Shown in pieces: positions 26,557-38,610 of a DNA stretch of 64,000 nt. The notes under the pieces were generated by a model that searched no databases, was not told the origin of the DNA, and saw only the letters and a program-made list of their open reading frames with translations. The DNA is taken from NCBI GenBank assembly GCA_036785705.1, contig JAWUZG010000036.1, forward strand, positions 12,705,501 through 12,769,500. Reading direction: 5' to 3'. A program made the translations under genes and the position numbers. Origin of the DNA: Acanthornis magna. Lineage: Eukaryota > Chordata > Aves > Passeriformes > Acanthizidae. The stretch's first letter is position 1; every line of letters starts with the position of its first letter.

Positions 26557-27103
26557 TGTCGCCGGCGGCGTGGGCTGGGCCAGCTGACCACCAGGGCTCG
26601 GTCAGCAGCCCGGCGGCGGCGTCTGCAAGTGTCCCTGAATTTCAGGTTCACAGCAGTCAGGGATAGTGTCCCCTAGCCGCGGGCCGTGCCTTCCTTGAAG
26701 GCAGCCATGCTGTATCCACAAAGCCGGAGTGCTGCAAAAAGGGAGTGTTCCCTCGCCAGAAGCAAATCAGACACGCAGTCACACGGTGGCCAGCGGCCTG
26801 GGCTCAAGGGCGAGAGACCCCGGCCTCAGCAGGGCATCCGACTTTTATTCTGAGGGTACCAACCAATCTCGGACCGGCACGGGGGAGGAACCAGGGAGGG
26901 ACAAAGGGACAGGGACCAGTCGGGAAGGAGGAAGGGAGGAAAGAGGGAGATATGAAATACCATCATGGACTAAGGGACAGGAGGAATTCGACCCCTCCCT
27001 GGGGCAATCCACCCTTTACTCCACCCCAGGGGGGGTTTAGTTCCTGGGTCTTCACAGATTTCTCAGGGGGGAAGGAACTCTCTGGGCTTGAACCACTGCT
27101 ACA
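26557..27103 (-). mobile_element. Solo LTR of a class II (ERVK-like) endogenous retrovirus, antisense to RAB3C
   Basis: This is a 547-bp GC-rich block in AT-rich surroundings. It starts TGTCGC and ends GCTACA, the short inverted TG...CA ends of an LTR, and is flanked by a perfect 6-bp direct repeat CAAGCC (26551-26556 and 27104-27109). Six-base target duplications are typical of class II (beta-like) avian ERVs. The orientation is minus: AATAAA (plus-strand TTTATT, 26844-26849) followed by a GC-rich R/U5-like half, and an ATTGG (CCAAT box, 26863-26867) just upstream in the U3 half. No gag, pol or env sequence is attached, which fits recombination between the two LTRs of a former provirus. The exact family cannot be named without a repeat library. 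Confidence 0.82.
26844..26867 (-). promoter_or_regulatory. LTR core signals: inverted CCAAT and AATAAA(A)
   Basis: On the minus strand, ATTGG (26867-26863) is followed 13 bases later by AATAAAAG (from 26849). In class II LTRs a combined A/T-rich box of this kind can serve as the TATA element and/or the polyadenylation signal. Whether it still works is unknown. Confidence 0.5.
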
Positions 27104-27109
27104 CAAGCC
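27104..27109. repeat. Target-site duplication, right copy (CAAGCC)
   Basis: It is identical to 26551-26556 and directly follows the CA of the LTR. Confidence 0.8.
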
Positions 27110-27376
27110 CTGTTCATAAATAGGTGGAATGCATTCTGGATACTTTAGTGAAATTGATGTTCCTAAATCACTACGAGTGGAAACATGCTGTAGGCTATGT
27201 TAAATCTCATTCCTTGACTAACGCTATCTGCTTTTCAAACAGCTCAGGTATACTCTTAATGACCTCCACTCTCTGTTTAGCAGACATTATTCCATGAGGC
27301 ATCACTGCTGAAAAAAACAACTCAAAATTGATTTGAATTCCTAAATAACTGTCAGTGTAGTCCCGTCCCCTGCTCA

Positions 27377-28205
27377 TAGATTCACAAAATCATAAAATCA
27401 TTTCGGCTGGAAAAGGCCCTTAAGATCATTGAAACAACTAACCCAGTACTGCCAAGTCTACCACTAAACCCCCATGGCCGCATCAACATGACTTTTAAAT
27501 ATCCTCAGGAATGTTGACTCAATCTCTTCTGTGGGCAGCCTGTTCCAATGCATGACAATTCTTTCCATGAAGAATTTTTTTTCCTAATATCCATTCTGAA
27601 CCTCCCCAACTTGAGCCCATTTCAAGCACAACTTGAGGCCATTTCCTCTCCTGTCAGTCTTTACCTGGGAGAAGAGGCCAACACCCAGCTGGCCACAGCC
27701 TCCTCTCAGGCAGTTTAGAGAGTGATAAGGTCTCCCCTGAGCCTCCTTCTCTCCAGGCTGAACACCCCCAGCTCCCTCAGCTGCTCCTCACAGCACTTGT
27801 GCTCCAGACCCTTCCCCAGCTCCGTTGCCCTTCTCTGCACTCGCTCCAGCTCCTCAATGTCTTTCTTGCACTCAGGGGCCCAGAACTGGACACAGCACTC
27901 GAGCTGTTGGCCTCACCAGTGCCCAGTCCAGGGGACAATCCCTGCCCTGCTCCTGCTGGCCACACCATTGCTGATCCAGGCCAGGATGCCATTGGCCTTC
28001 TTGGCCACCTGGGCACAGCCTGGCTCATGTCCAGCTGCTGTCACCAGCACCCCCAGGGCCTTTTCCCCTGGGCACTTTCCAGCCACTCTGCCCCAGCCTG
28101 TGGCAGTGCCTGGGGCTGCTGTGACCCAAGGGCAGGACTGGCACTGGGCGTTGTTGAACCTCACACCATTGGCCTTGGCCCATTGATCCATGATGTCCAT
28201 ATCAG
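27377..28205 (-). mobile_element. CR1 LINE fragment, antisense
   Basis: The plus strand starts with ATTCACAAAATCATAAAATC and TTTCGGCTGGAAAAGGCCCTTAAGATCATT, a CR1 3' end in reverse complement. Further on, the minus strand gives IMDQWAKANGVRFNNAQCQ and KALGVLVTAAGHEPG, equivalents of the CR1 RT-tail landmarks (NLMKFNKAKCK and KDLGVLVDEKLD). It is more GC-rich and diverged from the copy at 17838-18690, suggesting another subfamily. It starts about 270 bases right of the solo LTR. Confidence 0.9.
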
Positions 28206-28251
28206 TGCCTGAAATTAGTAATCTTGTGCATCTTCTCTTCCTGAGCTTGTT

Positions 28252-28557
28252 CTTTTTTTTTTTTTGCTTAGTTTTTGGATTTTTTGGTGAGGGTTTTTTT
28301 TTTTTTTTTTTTTTTTTTTGTTGTTGTTGTTTTTGTTGTTGTTGTTGTTTGTTTGTTTGTTTTGCTTTGTTTTAGTTTTGTTTCGGTTTGGTTTGGGGTT
28401 TTTTGTGGTGTTTTATTTTGGTTTTGTTTTCTTGTGGTTTTGGCTTTTTGGGGTGGGTTGTTTGTTTTGTTGGAGTTTTTTTGGGTATGGTTTTTGTTTT
28501 GATGGTTTTGGTTTCTGTTTTATTTTGCGCTTTGATGGTTTTGGTTTTGTTTTTTCC
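28252..28557. repeat. Long G/T-rich low-complexity tract
   Basis: A T-homopolymer is followed by TTG triplets, then about 200 bases of TTTTGG/TTTGTTTT-like sequence with almost no A or C on the plus strand. It starts some 50 bases beyond the CR1 at 27377-28205. Open frames here are Phe/Leu/Val/Gly/Cys artefacts of composition. Confidence 0.93.
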
Positions 28558-31500
28558 AGAGCTACTAATAAAGTTCTTTCCCCAAATGATCATTTTGTAA
28601 TGAGGACGTGACTGCAGACACAAAGGTAGCTAAGCAAGCAGTGCCATAATTTATATATAAGCAATCTTGCCTCATACATGTTCCTATGATACTGCTTTTT
28701 TTCATAGCAATGACATTTCCTTCCCCAAAAAAGTGTAGTTCAAGGACATTTATGGAAGGAACAGTAAAAGGAGAACAGGAACTGATGGAATTGCATTCCA
28801 ACCAGATAGATTTAGCTTGTTTATGAATAACTGTTTTCACTATTGTTCCAGATCTGTTCCTCAGTAATTAAAAACTGAGGAAAGTTCTAATCTTTTAATT
28901 AATATGTGAATACATTACAGAATTGAATAGTAACTCTGCATATGCAGATGGCCATCTCCACTGTGAACTATTATGCTTTAGTTTAAATGGAAAAATAGAG
29001 AATAACTCTACTAGAATATAAATGTCTCTGTGGACAATGAGATTATAATAGTTGTCTGTTCTGGCATAAAGGAAGGTAAAACTAATTATTCATGTCCTGT
29101 GAGTGGCTGATATGAATGGGAAGCAGCAGAACCTGAAAATCTCAAAGATCAGTTGGTGTTTTTCTTTGCTTTACTTTGCAGACCCACAAAGCTAACAAGA
29201 GCCTGAGTCTGGATTTCCTAACTTGGTGCAGAGCCCAACATGTCTCATAGTAGTGGGTTTGACTCTGCTGACATAAGTGCCAAAATCTTCTTCCTGGGCA
29301 GCAGAGAGAAGGAGGGGTTTTCTCTCACAATCATGGCTTCCTGCAGGATGCAGTAAGAGAAGGATCGCGTATCAGCTGGATTATAGCTAGAAGATTAAGA
29401 AGGAAAATATTTCAGGGAAAATAACGTCACTATTCTTCTGAGATAGCAAATCTGATTCAAACCATGGATGAGCCATTCAAACTATTAATGAATCATAGAT
29501 TCCTATTGACATATTTGTGTCAGAATTTCCATATTCTGTTTTGTATGGCATGTGTTCCCTTGAGTCCTAGGAGGAAAATACTTTGCCTTACTAAAGGGCC
29601 CTCCAGTAGATCTTTCATTCCATTTCTGTGTTAAATTTAGGTTTCTCTTTTACAGAGCATGTAAAGGCATATGACTTAGATAAGTTTAAAAAAGTCTACC
29701 TTTTAGCAATGTAGCGTTTATTAGAATTCTTCACTTACAGTCCTGGAGGACAGGAAAAATGAGAATCTAGAGTTATAAAACACTTTTAATCTCTACTTCT
29801 ATAATTTCAGAATTTTTATGTTCCAACTGTTAAGTGGTACATGAAACAACAAGATCATAAATAAAAGAGTGTAATTCTCACAATTAACTGTATTTAATAG
29901 CTGATGATTGAAGGCAAGTAACAGATTTTCTAGCTGGCAGAAATCACATGAGAGTCGTGACAATTTTTCCTTGCTTTTCTTGATAATGAACTTTTTTATA
30001 ACTTAGCCATTTTACATGGTGTGGATTGAAGTATTGCTTCACTATGCTACTGTGTGACTGCCATGGCTTTTAATCTACTGTGAGCCCCTCATGTACAATA
30101 TTATGTGGACATTTCCTGTCCACCAATTTTGCAATAACATCATGACATGTGTAATTCTTGCTACATAGTTGACTTTATCAGCAATTATTATTATGCTTAA
30201 ACTTTAAGGTCAGTGGAAACTTTGCTTTTGTTTCTGTGGAAAAAATTTCTCTGCAGACTTCTTGCTGCCAGCTGTCGCAAGGAACCAAGAGCTTCCCTGA
30301 CCTGAATCTTTTGCATATGATAGTCCAGAGCTCCTTTTGAATGACTAGTTAATATGGGGCATTATTTTCCCATAAGGAAGCCGGTGTATGTACCTTTCCA
30401 GGAAACAGCATCATTCTTTGAAGTGAATTTAGTTATAGGATATGATGTTCTCTTTATAAAGCATCCTTGTTTTATTACAGTAATAAAAAGAAGCTCTCAG
30501 AAGCATAATTCTGCAACACTTTGTGGAACATGAAAGCTATGTGTCATTTAAAGACTCTCCATAAGGCTTTAACTCAGCTGTCAGCCTTTCAGATATCTTT
30601 AGTTGGCATCCTAAGCAGCTGACAGTCTAGAAAATCTGTGGCCTGTACACCTAACTTTGTCTCCCTGCTAATATATAAGGGAATCTCAGTTGTTTTGTAT
30701 TGTTATTCAGTCAGTTTCTGGTTGGTATTCTTTTCAGCTTTTATTTTATTGCCCCTGTGTTCATCTCTGTCCTGATTTGTATATCAGCTTCTGCAGTGTA
30801 TTCTTTGACTGACTTCTTAGCCTTTCTTCTGTCATGCCTGCTTCAAGCTGTGGCCACTGTTATTCTGTGGTTGGCATTCCTCTCATTTTACCTGCTTTCA
30901 AACTTCAAACTTTCATGGTGTCCAACCTGATCTTGCCTTGGACCATGCTTATGCACCTAGCCAGACCTTTCATAACTCTTTTGCTTGACCTTCTAAATTT
31001 CCTTTCTTATCTGGCCACACTTTTACTCCTGCTTCTTCTCCCCAGGGCCTCTATTCAAGTTGGAGGACAATGACACTCAAAGTTTCCCATCCCCAAGAGC
31101 TAGTTTAATTTGTGTTTTCAGCTAGCCTCCAAGTCCCTACTCCAACAGTAACTGAGGATGAAAATCCTCTGGGATGTCAGTGTTTAAAAGGTAAAACAAG
31201 AAGTTCATAAAATTTCTGAGAAGGAGTGTTTACACACATATATCTATGAATTGACGAGATATTCATGGGCTCTTCTTCAGGCCTTTGTATTTGCATAGAA
31301 GCAAGCCCATAAGTGTTCTTAACATTTCTTCTACAGCTTTATTTTGCAGGCCCAGCAGGACCTGTATAAGGCAGTCTTTTAATATGGATGAGCTCTTAAG
31401 CATTTTCTGTACACTTCAGAGCTTATTTTAGACCAGCTTCAAGTTGAACATCTAATTCTGCTGTAATGGGGAAATGCTTCAGACATGGTGGATTTCGGGG

Positions 31501-32141
31501 AAAACAATACTCTGTGTATTGAATCACAGTCACAACCACACCATTGCATATAGAAAGCACTGATCTTGTATAAACTTTCATGGTATCAAATTTGCTTGAT
31601 AATGTTTGAGATCGCGTTGCATGAGACTGCTTTAAATCATATTTACCCAAGTTACTCTAATCTTAAATTAAATCAATAATGTCTGTCATTCTGCAAGTTA
31701 TGTACAATCATGATGTCCAATTAATTTCTATAAAGGTACATTCTAGGTAATTCAGTAAAAATTTGCCAAGAGGCCTGTTCTGGGTCTGGATCAATTTTAT
31801 ACTTCCATGTGTTCTATTATATTTGTGAAAGCATAAATTTCATTAGCAAATAACTCAGAAGCTCCTAAAATGTAGCTGAAAAAGACAAAATTTCTAGCAG
31901 GAGCCAGTTCCTCTGATAACTGCATATATTTTCCACAAGTCTTGGTGAAACAAACTTTATATAAACATCAGGCTATAATACACCAGAAGACTACCTTCAT
32001 AGTATTTAAGATCATTAAGGAAAGCAGTGGAAATATATTCATTTGTTACTATTCTTCGTACATGGACAGATGCAGAGAAGATGGGTATTTTCCATAGTGA
32101 AGTATAATTCAAATTGCTTATCACCTTCAGAGGTTTTGTCT

Positions 32142-32226
32142 CAAACAAAAACAGCAACAAAAACCCCATAAACAAAAAAAAAAAAAAAAAACCAAACCCC
32201 AAGAACCCCCAAAGCAAAACAAAAAT
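32142..32226. repeat. A/C-rich low-complexity tract
   Basis: CAAACAAAAACAGCAACAAA-type sequence with an 18-base poly-A and CCAAACCCC motifs. It has the reverse polarity to the G/T tracts elsewhere in the intron. Confidence 0.9.
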
Positions 32227-32879
32227 GTTTCACATGTGTGTTATTATCTTAATATTCCTTAGATAGAGGCTTCATTCATAAAAGAAAATATGAAACTTTG
32301 ATATTTCAGTGGAATAGCCATAATATTAAATATGAGAATTGTGTTGGGTTTTTCACAAAACTGAAACAGTTTCCAGATTTTTACCTATGCGCTTTTGAGG
32401 ATGTGCTGAATTGAAATAAATCACCCATATTTAAAGGAGACTGTCTAAATAATTTCCTCTCCCTTAGCAGGAAGCTGTGGGTAGATGCATTGCAGCATGA
32501 AGAAATAAGTCCTTTCCTCTGCTTGCCCTGTAAAGATTATTGGTACAATCCAAGAATACCTCTGTGCTATAAAATCAGGTTTTCACCTAAACTGCTTATA
32601 TTAAGAAAACTGTAACACAGATTGTATCATTTTTGTGTGAGTTCAGGATAGTGATATATTAATTTCTTCCTGCAAAGGAAGGTGCTTTCTCTTTTTCTTG
32701 TCAGATGAATTTGTCAAGATACATAATGTGGGAATATTGATACAAATAGTTGTAATTTCTCTGATGTCTGACCTAACATATATGGCTATTTAATGAACAT
32801 GAAAGGCTCTTTCTTTAAATGTCTGGTGTTAAGATTATTTCAATAGTGATTTACATGATAGTAAAAAAGTAATACTCTA

Positions 32880-33060
32880 CAATTAAAAATATGGAGTTGA
32901 ACCTTGATAATGCAAATGTAAATGCAAATGTTTTTATGCAGCTCCCCCTTAACAAAAATTCATTAGGAAAGTAAAGAATTAAAATAACTGTGTGCTTTTC
33001 TGCTAGAATTCACATTAATTTGATCTGTTCTTTGAGGAATTAAAATATTCTAAAAGAAAA
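32880..33060. promoter_or_regulatory. Possible POU/homeodomain site cluster
   Basis: Two ATGCAAAT octamers (32910-32917 and 32922-32929) lie 12 bases apart in AT-rich unique sequence. POU-class factors bind this octamer. Function is inferred only from motif spacing, and such motifs arise by chance in AT-rich DNA. Confidence 0.25.
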
Positions 33061-34626
33061 AAAAATGCAAAGGAGCTGGCGTTGCTTCAGTTTGTCATAA
33101 TTAAAATTATTCTGGAGGTACTCTAAGCCTAACTCCACAGCCCATATAAAATGATCCATCTGTTGCAGCAGGCTTGAGGAGAATCTTGCTAGAAATCCAT
33201 ATAAATGTAAAGCCTTGCAATACCTCATGAGAGGAAGGAAATTAAATTTGTACAGAGGGAAAATTTTAAAGAATACAGCTCAATCTCTCTGTGCCATGAA
33301 TAAACATAAATAATTAAAATTCCCCCCTCTGAGTGCATGGGCCTCCACAAAGAGAAAAATAGTGAACTCTCATCTTAAAAAATAGAGGTAAATATTCTTT
33401 TTTAATACTGTCAATTTCAGCAGTATTGGTCAGTGCTTCTGAGACATATGTTGGCTGTATCGTTTAAATCACAGCATTTTCACTTTTTACTAAATGGGAA
33501 ATAAATCTCTTGAGTAACTGTTAGAAGATCTATACAGACAAGAACCAAAATACTCACTTAATGTAATTGATGAAAACCTTCATGCTAAGAATACAAAATG
33601 TCAGCCTTGAGGGTCATGAACAAAACCAAGAAGCAAGCTAATGTTTACTGCTTAGCTCAGGTTAGAAACATTCAGTCATTCTGTGGATTTGAAGTGCAAT
33701 TCCTATATAAAGTATAGAATTAAAACCATATAAATTAAATATGTTGCTATATTTGCTTTTCATACAGTTCTCTTCCTCAAGCCACAGTGTGGAAAAGTAT
33801 CTATTTGAAATAGTTTAGACAGAAAACTGTCAATCAAATGAATCATAATAGTTGTCTTATGATATTTTTAGTATATGTAGATAAAAGTAACCTGTATTTT
33901 AGTTCATTTACTGGACTCTACAAAGTAGTGACTTCCAGACTACTTTAGCTCAGACTAAACTTGCAACACAATCCTTTGCGTGTTAATGAAGTAAATATCC
34001 ACCACAGGTCAGAAAACAATACAAGTCCAACACAAAATAATAAGAGAAAAGACAGATTTAGGAGCTTACCTTCCTTACAGGTTTTGGGGTTTTTTTTATC
34101 CCTAGTCATAACAATCTAATAAGTATTTTATGAGCTACTCATATTTCTCCAATTCACAAAGAGGTTCAGCTCAGAAGTCAGTCTAATTAAGGAATGACTT
34201 GTGAACTTCAATGCTTGTCCAGAACTGGCAGCTCAAATGTCCTATTAAAAAATAGAAGTTCCAGTAACTCATGTCTTTGTAAACAGTTAAAATATTGGTC
34301 TCCTTTGAATTTTTTTGTTTTGTAGGCTTGTGGCACTGTCAAATATTAAAGATCAACTCTGCTTTTTTTTTTTTCCTGATTAAATTAGGGACTGGCTCCT
34401 TCTGCTTTTGTTCTAAATTTAAATAACCATGGTACAGTAGCACATGTCAGCTTTGGGAAAACACTGCCAATTTCATAAACTGATTATGAAAGAACTCTGT
34501 GCAAATCTCTGTGGCTATTCACCAGCATATAGATGATGGGACATGCTATTAGGTTTTAAAGCAGACAGGTTTATCATTACTTTGTTTAGTGTATGTATTT
34601 ATATGACGTTATTACACAAGTTGCAG

Positions 34627-34676
34627 CATAGAAACATGGAACCCTTGGAAGGTCATCTGGTCCAACCTCTCATGTG
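34627..34676 (-). mobile_element. Very short CR1 3' remnant, antisense
   Basis: CATAGAAACATGGAACCCTT followed by GGAAGGTCATCTGGTCCAACC resembles the reverse complement of CR1 3' ends. Only about 50 bases match. Confidence 0.65.
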
Positions 34677-37277
34677 AAAGAGAGACGAGATTTGGTTAAA
34701 AAAATAAAAATTGAATTGTTAAAAATAAATTGAGGGATTGGGAATGGAAAGAATTTTATTCATTTTTTTAAAGTTTTCCCTAAATTGTTCCCCAGAATTC
34801 TCTATAGGATATATAAAATAGTATCACTATTACCAACAGGTTTTTTAAAAAGCAGATGTCAGCAAAGTCTAGCTCCAAAATCCATTCATGTAACTCAATA
34901 AAATGGATCAAAACACCACTGGATTTAAGTGGCTTCTATGTTCTTTATCTATATGTTGAATAACCAGCTTATTCCTAATCTGTGGGAGTTGAATTCAGTG
35001 GTCACTGCTGCCAGTAGTCAGAGCCACTGTTCTCTTCATGCAGAAAGTCCAACCTGCAGGCTCTGCAGGTAAGTCTTGTGTTTATCTGTAGGAGACATAA
35101 TTCTCCTTCAAGGTGTGTCTGCATTCCTAAGGCCAGAGATGAGAGAGGGCATTCACGAGGTGACGGGAGTCAAGAGATAAGAACACTTTCCTGAAAGGTG
35201 GAACAGTCTTCAGCCCTTGGACTGTCCAGGGCTTTGATCTCTTTTCTCTCCTACCTGGATCAGAGCCGTATCTGTGGAGTAACCATATAAAAATAGTGAC
35301 TGACACCATAACCACCACAGAACTGAAGTTTTCATAAGAAAAGTGGCAGTAGCTGCAGTGTTTTGTGCTGAACACAGTACTGTCAGCACATGTCAAAAGC
35401 TGTTGTTAAGGGAAACTCCTTGAGGTTTGAGTTACTGGGTTCCTAGCCTTCAATTTCCAAATATATTTAGTGTAACAAGAGGGACACTTGACCTAGACAG
35501 TAGGGGAAGTTTTACGCAAGTACGATTGCATCATTAATAGTACTATTAAAAATGGTAAGGTGAGCAAATATATTATTAGCCAGGAAAACAAGGTGTGGAT
35601 TGTATATTTGGCATTTGAATTCTTTATCAGACATGTCCACGCAGGAGTGGAGCAACTGAAGAGATACTTGACAGTTCCTGGGGTTTAGGAGAGAAGTCAC
35701 AACCATATATGTATGTGATGCATGTACAAAAAAATGGGTAATAACAAACACTGAAGTATTAACAACTAAATGACTACAAATCACAGGAAAATGTATTTGT
35801 ATATCCAAATAGGTATTAGCTATATCCACAGCTCTTATAAGAGTGGAGAGTATCTTCAAATAAGGCCACCTTTTCTGTGTTCAACTATGCATTGACAGTG
35901 TAGTTCAAATGACCTTACTTATGTAAATGTAATTTATAGATTGCCTTCTGGCTGCTTTCAGCATGGGTTGGAAAGAGCATGCAACTCACAATCATATCAG
36001 TTTCAGGGCACCACTGCATATGACCCATGATGCACACCTTTGTACAGAAAATATGAATCACAGTTACATTACTGCTCTTTATTTGCAGTAGTTCCCATAT
36101 GGTGCTTCCTGTTTTTCAGGGATGTGTCCATCTCTCACTCTGAGCAGTTCAGTGTGATACTGATCAGGGGTGGTAATGGGGCAATTCACAATTTGTGACT
36201 ACGGGAGGTCAGTGGCTGTAAGCTGTGTAGCAGAAGGGTATAGCAAAAGACTGAGGTGGGACAGGGCTAAAGGCAGAGCTGAGGAGGCTGCCCCATCCAC
36301 AGCAGAAGCAGACAGAGAGAATCAGATTAAAATAGAGTAGTGTGGATGAGGGAATGGATGAAATGTCATAACTGGTGAACAGAAGTTGGTTATGCTCTGG
36401 TGAGGTGCAATGCACAGCTCTTCTCTCTCAGTGCAGTGATGTGTGGTGAACAGCCAGAGTATCCAACTGCCCATACCCAAACTGATAAATGCTGGGTTGT
36501 CACATATGAACAGTGGCTGCCAGTTGGGACAATAGATGCTGAAAGTGAAGAGGGGAACTTCCTGCAGGCCTGAAGGCCTAAGATGCTGTGCTGGAGCTGA
36601 ACCAGGAAGCCTCAGCAGCAAGATGTGTAACAGATCCCCCTTTTGCTGATAGCACTTGAATTCACTCTGCAACACATCCTCACTACTGTGGCTGGCAATC
36701 ACCTTCTGAAGATACAGATTTTCATGCTGTTTTTGATTTTTGGTGGCTTGGGTAATCACTTCTTTGGATTTTCATTGAAACCCATAAGATCCCCTGTACA
36801 CTATGCAGCAGTTATGATCCCTGTCTCTGCTTAAGAAAAATGTTATTTGGTGCGATAGGTTTATAATTGAAAAAGATGTTATGATTGATTCTTAAAAACT
36901 TTGAAAATCTAATCTAATCTAATCTTGATCTAAATTTTTGGAGAAGTTATAGACTGAATTAATATAGAGTGCATTTTTATATACTAAATGTCAGAGGACA
37001 TTATCTCTGCTGTTGTGTCCTAATGACACAGATTTAACTTTTAAGTTTATTCTGTATGGTACATATATAAAACACAGGAGAATATAAGATAAAAGATACT
37101 TATTAGAAAAAGTTATCTATATTTACAGAAGTAAACATTTTTAACTGTATCTTTCATAGAAGTCGGTCCTTAGCCCTATGTCAATAAATTTTTAATAATA
37201 CTGAAAAATTTTGTAGAGTACTAATGAAATACCATTACACATCTCTGAGAAGTAATGTAAGTAATATAATAGTGTGA

Positions 37278-37302
37278 GGTGTTTTTTTTTTTTTTTTTTT
37301 TT
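37278..37302. repeat. Poly-T tract
   Basis: About 22 T residues following GAGGTG, then CCTGCAG. Together it resembles a 3' splice acceptor (T tract then CCTGCAG, AG at 37307-37308), but no donor or coding potential follows. Confidence 0.85.
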
Positions 37303-38579
37303 CCTGCAGTCAGGCATTGTGTTGCAATTGTTCTCTTTATTAGAGGAAAAATATGGAATGATAGTACACAGCAGATTTTACTGTTTTAGGGACAAAGGAA
37401 CTCTATGCTAAGGATTCAGTCACTTCTCCAAAGAAGAGAAAGTTGGACGGAAAGAGAAAAGCTGGCACAGTTATAAGACGTCTTGGATTTAATATTCCGT
37501 GACACTATATGTGGATAATTAAGATATTCTGTGTTTCTAACACTCCACCTGGGAGGTATTCAGCTTGCCTATTTCTTTGTTCTGAAGAGATGAACAGCTT
37601 ATAAATACAAAAAGGAGCTCTAAGAGTCAGAAAGAAGACGGGGAAGACACATCATGTTTAAAATGCAAAGTACAGGAGTTGTCTTGAGCACTGAAAAAGA
37701 AAAAATTGCAACCTACAGAGATTTTTTTTGCTTTAGTCTTCAGCATTCTGTTATACTAATTAGTTATAAAGATATAAACAAACCAACCAACCTCCAAACT
37801 CTTCTGAACTTTTTAAATTAAGTGATGTTTTAATAAGAGACCATGATGGAGTATGAATGATCTTTGGTCATCATTCAGGACCCAGATTCATTTATTGTCA
37901 CTAGTGCGTCATGATTTCAGACACTTGCTCACACCTTCTGCCACACTTCAGTCAGTTCAGACTTCACTAACCCTGACCATGCTGCAGGGATCCTGGGGTG
38001 ATGGTCAGCAGAGAAAGATATCTGTTTGGACATCCAGGGTTGAAAGTATATCACCTATCTTAGACATTATATTTCTCCCCTATATCCTTTCTTTGGTAAG
38101 ATTCAGTCTAAATTTTTCTATATAAAAATGGAATTGAAATTTTTATGCTTGAATCTGTATAAGTTTGTTTTTTGTTTTTTTTAAAGGAGGGTTTATATAT
38201 AATGTATAATTATATAGAATAGATTTTTTACTAAACCCTATTGTGCTAAACATTCATTATTGGAATGAATTTAATGGGTTATTTTCCGCAGTGTTTCCAA
38301 AGACTTGTTAATTCACAATATGTTCTGATAAAATACAGGGTGACTCTGATGTTCCAGTTATTCTATTTTAGATAAGCATATGGCAAATCTAATAAAAGAT
38401 TTGAGGGCAGAGCATAATTTTTGTGGTTGGTAATTTTGCTCCAAGTTCAGTTAAATTGTTCTGTGAGATGAAGATCCTTCTTGGGTGTACAAAGTCACTA
38501 AATTTAGTATATTTTGTTTGAATTTGTGATGTAAAAGTATTAATTAGTTATTGATTGAATCTACTATTTCTGTATATTA

Positions 38580-38610
38580 CATAATAAAGTACATGTTGTA
38601 CTTTATTATG
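38580..38610. repeat. Perfect 13-bp inverted repeat
   Basis: CATAATAAAGTAC (38580-38592) and GTACTTTATTATG (38598-38610) flank a 5-base loop ATGTT. Confidence 0.95.

Larger units (their letters stand above)
28558..34626. other. Unique intronic sequence
   Basis: Contains the A/C-rich tract and the octamer pair. The hydrophobic frame at 30700-30930 is a product of T-rich sequence, not a recognisable membrane protein. Confidence 0.65.

Noticed and set aside
26543..27138. ATTCTG at 26543-26548 and 27133-27138 as an alternative target duplication of the LTR
   Set aside because: The ends it would imply lack TG...CA. The inner CAAGCC pair gives canonical LTR termini.
28275..28611. Overlapping frames rich in Phe, Val, Cys and Gly
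   Set aside because: They are translations of a G/T-rich low-complexity tract.
30700..30930. Hydrophobic frame resembling a membrane protein
   Set aside because: T-rich sequence gives Phe/Leu/Val codons by composition. There are no family motifs and no supporting context.
36322..36759. 145-residue minus-strand frame, the longest outside repeats
   Set aside because: No recognisable family, no splice or promoter context, and a frame of this length is expected by chance in 64 kb read in six frames.
37278..37310. Poly-T followed by CCTGCAG as an exon acceptor
   Set aside because: No donor or coding similarity follows within a plausible distance.
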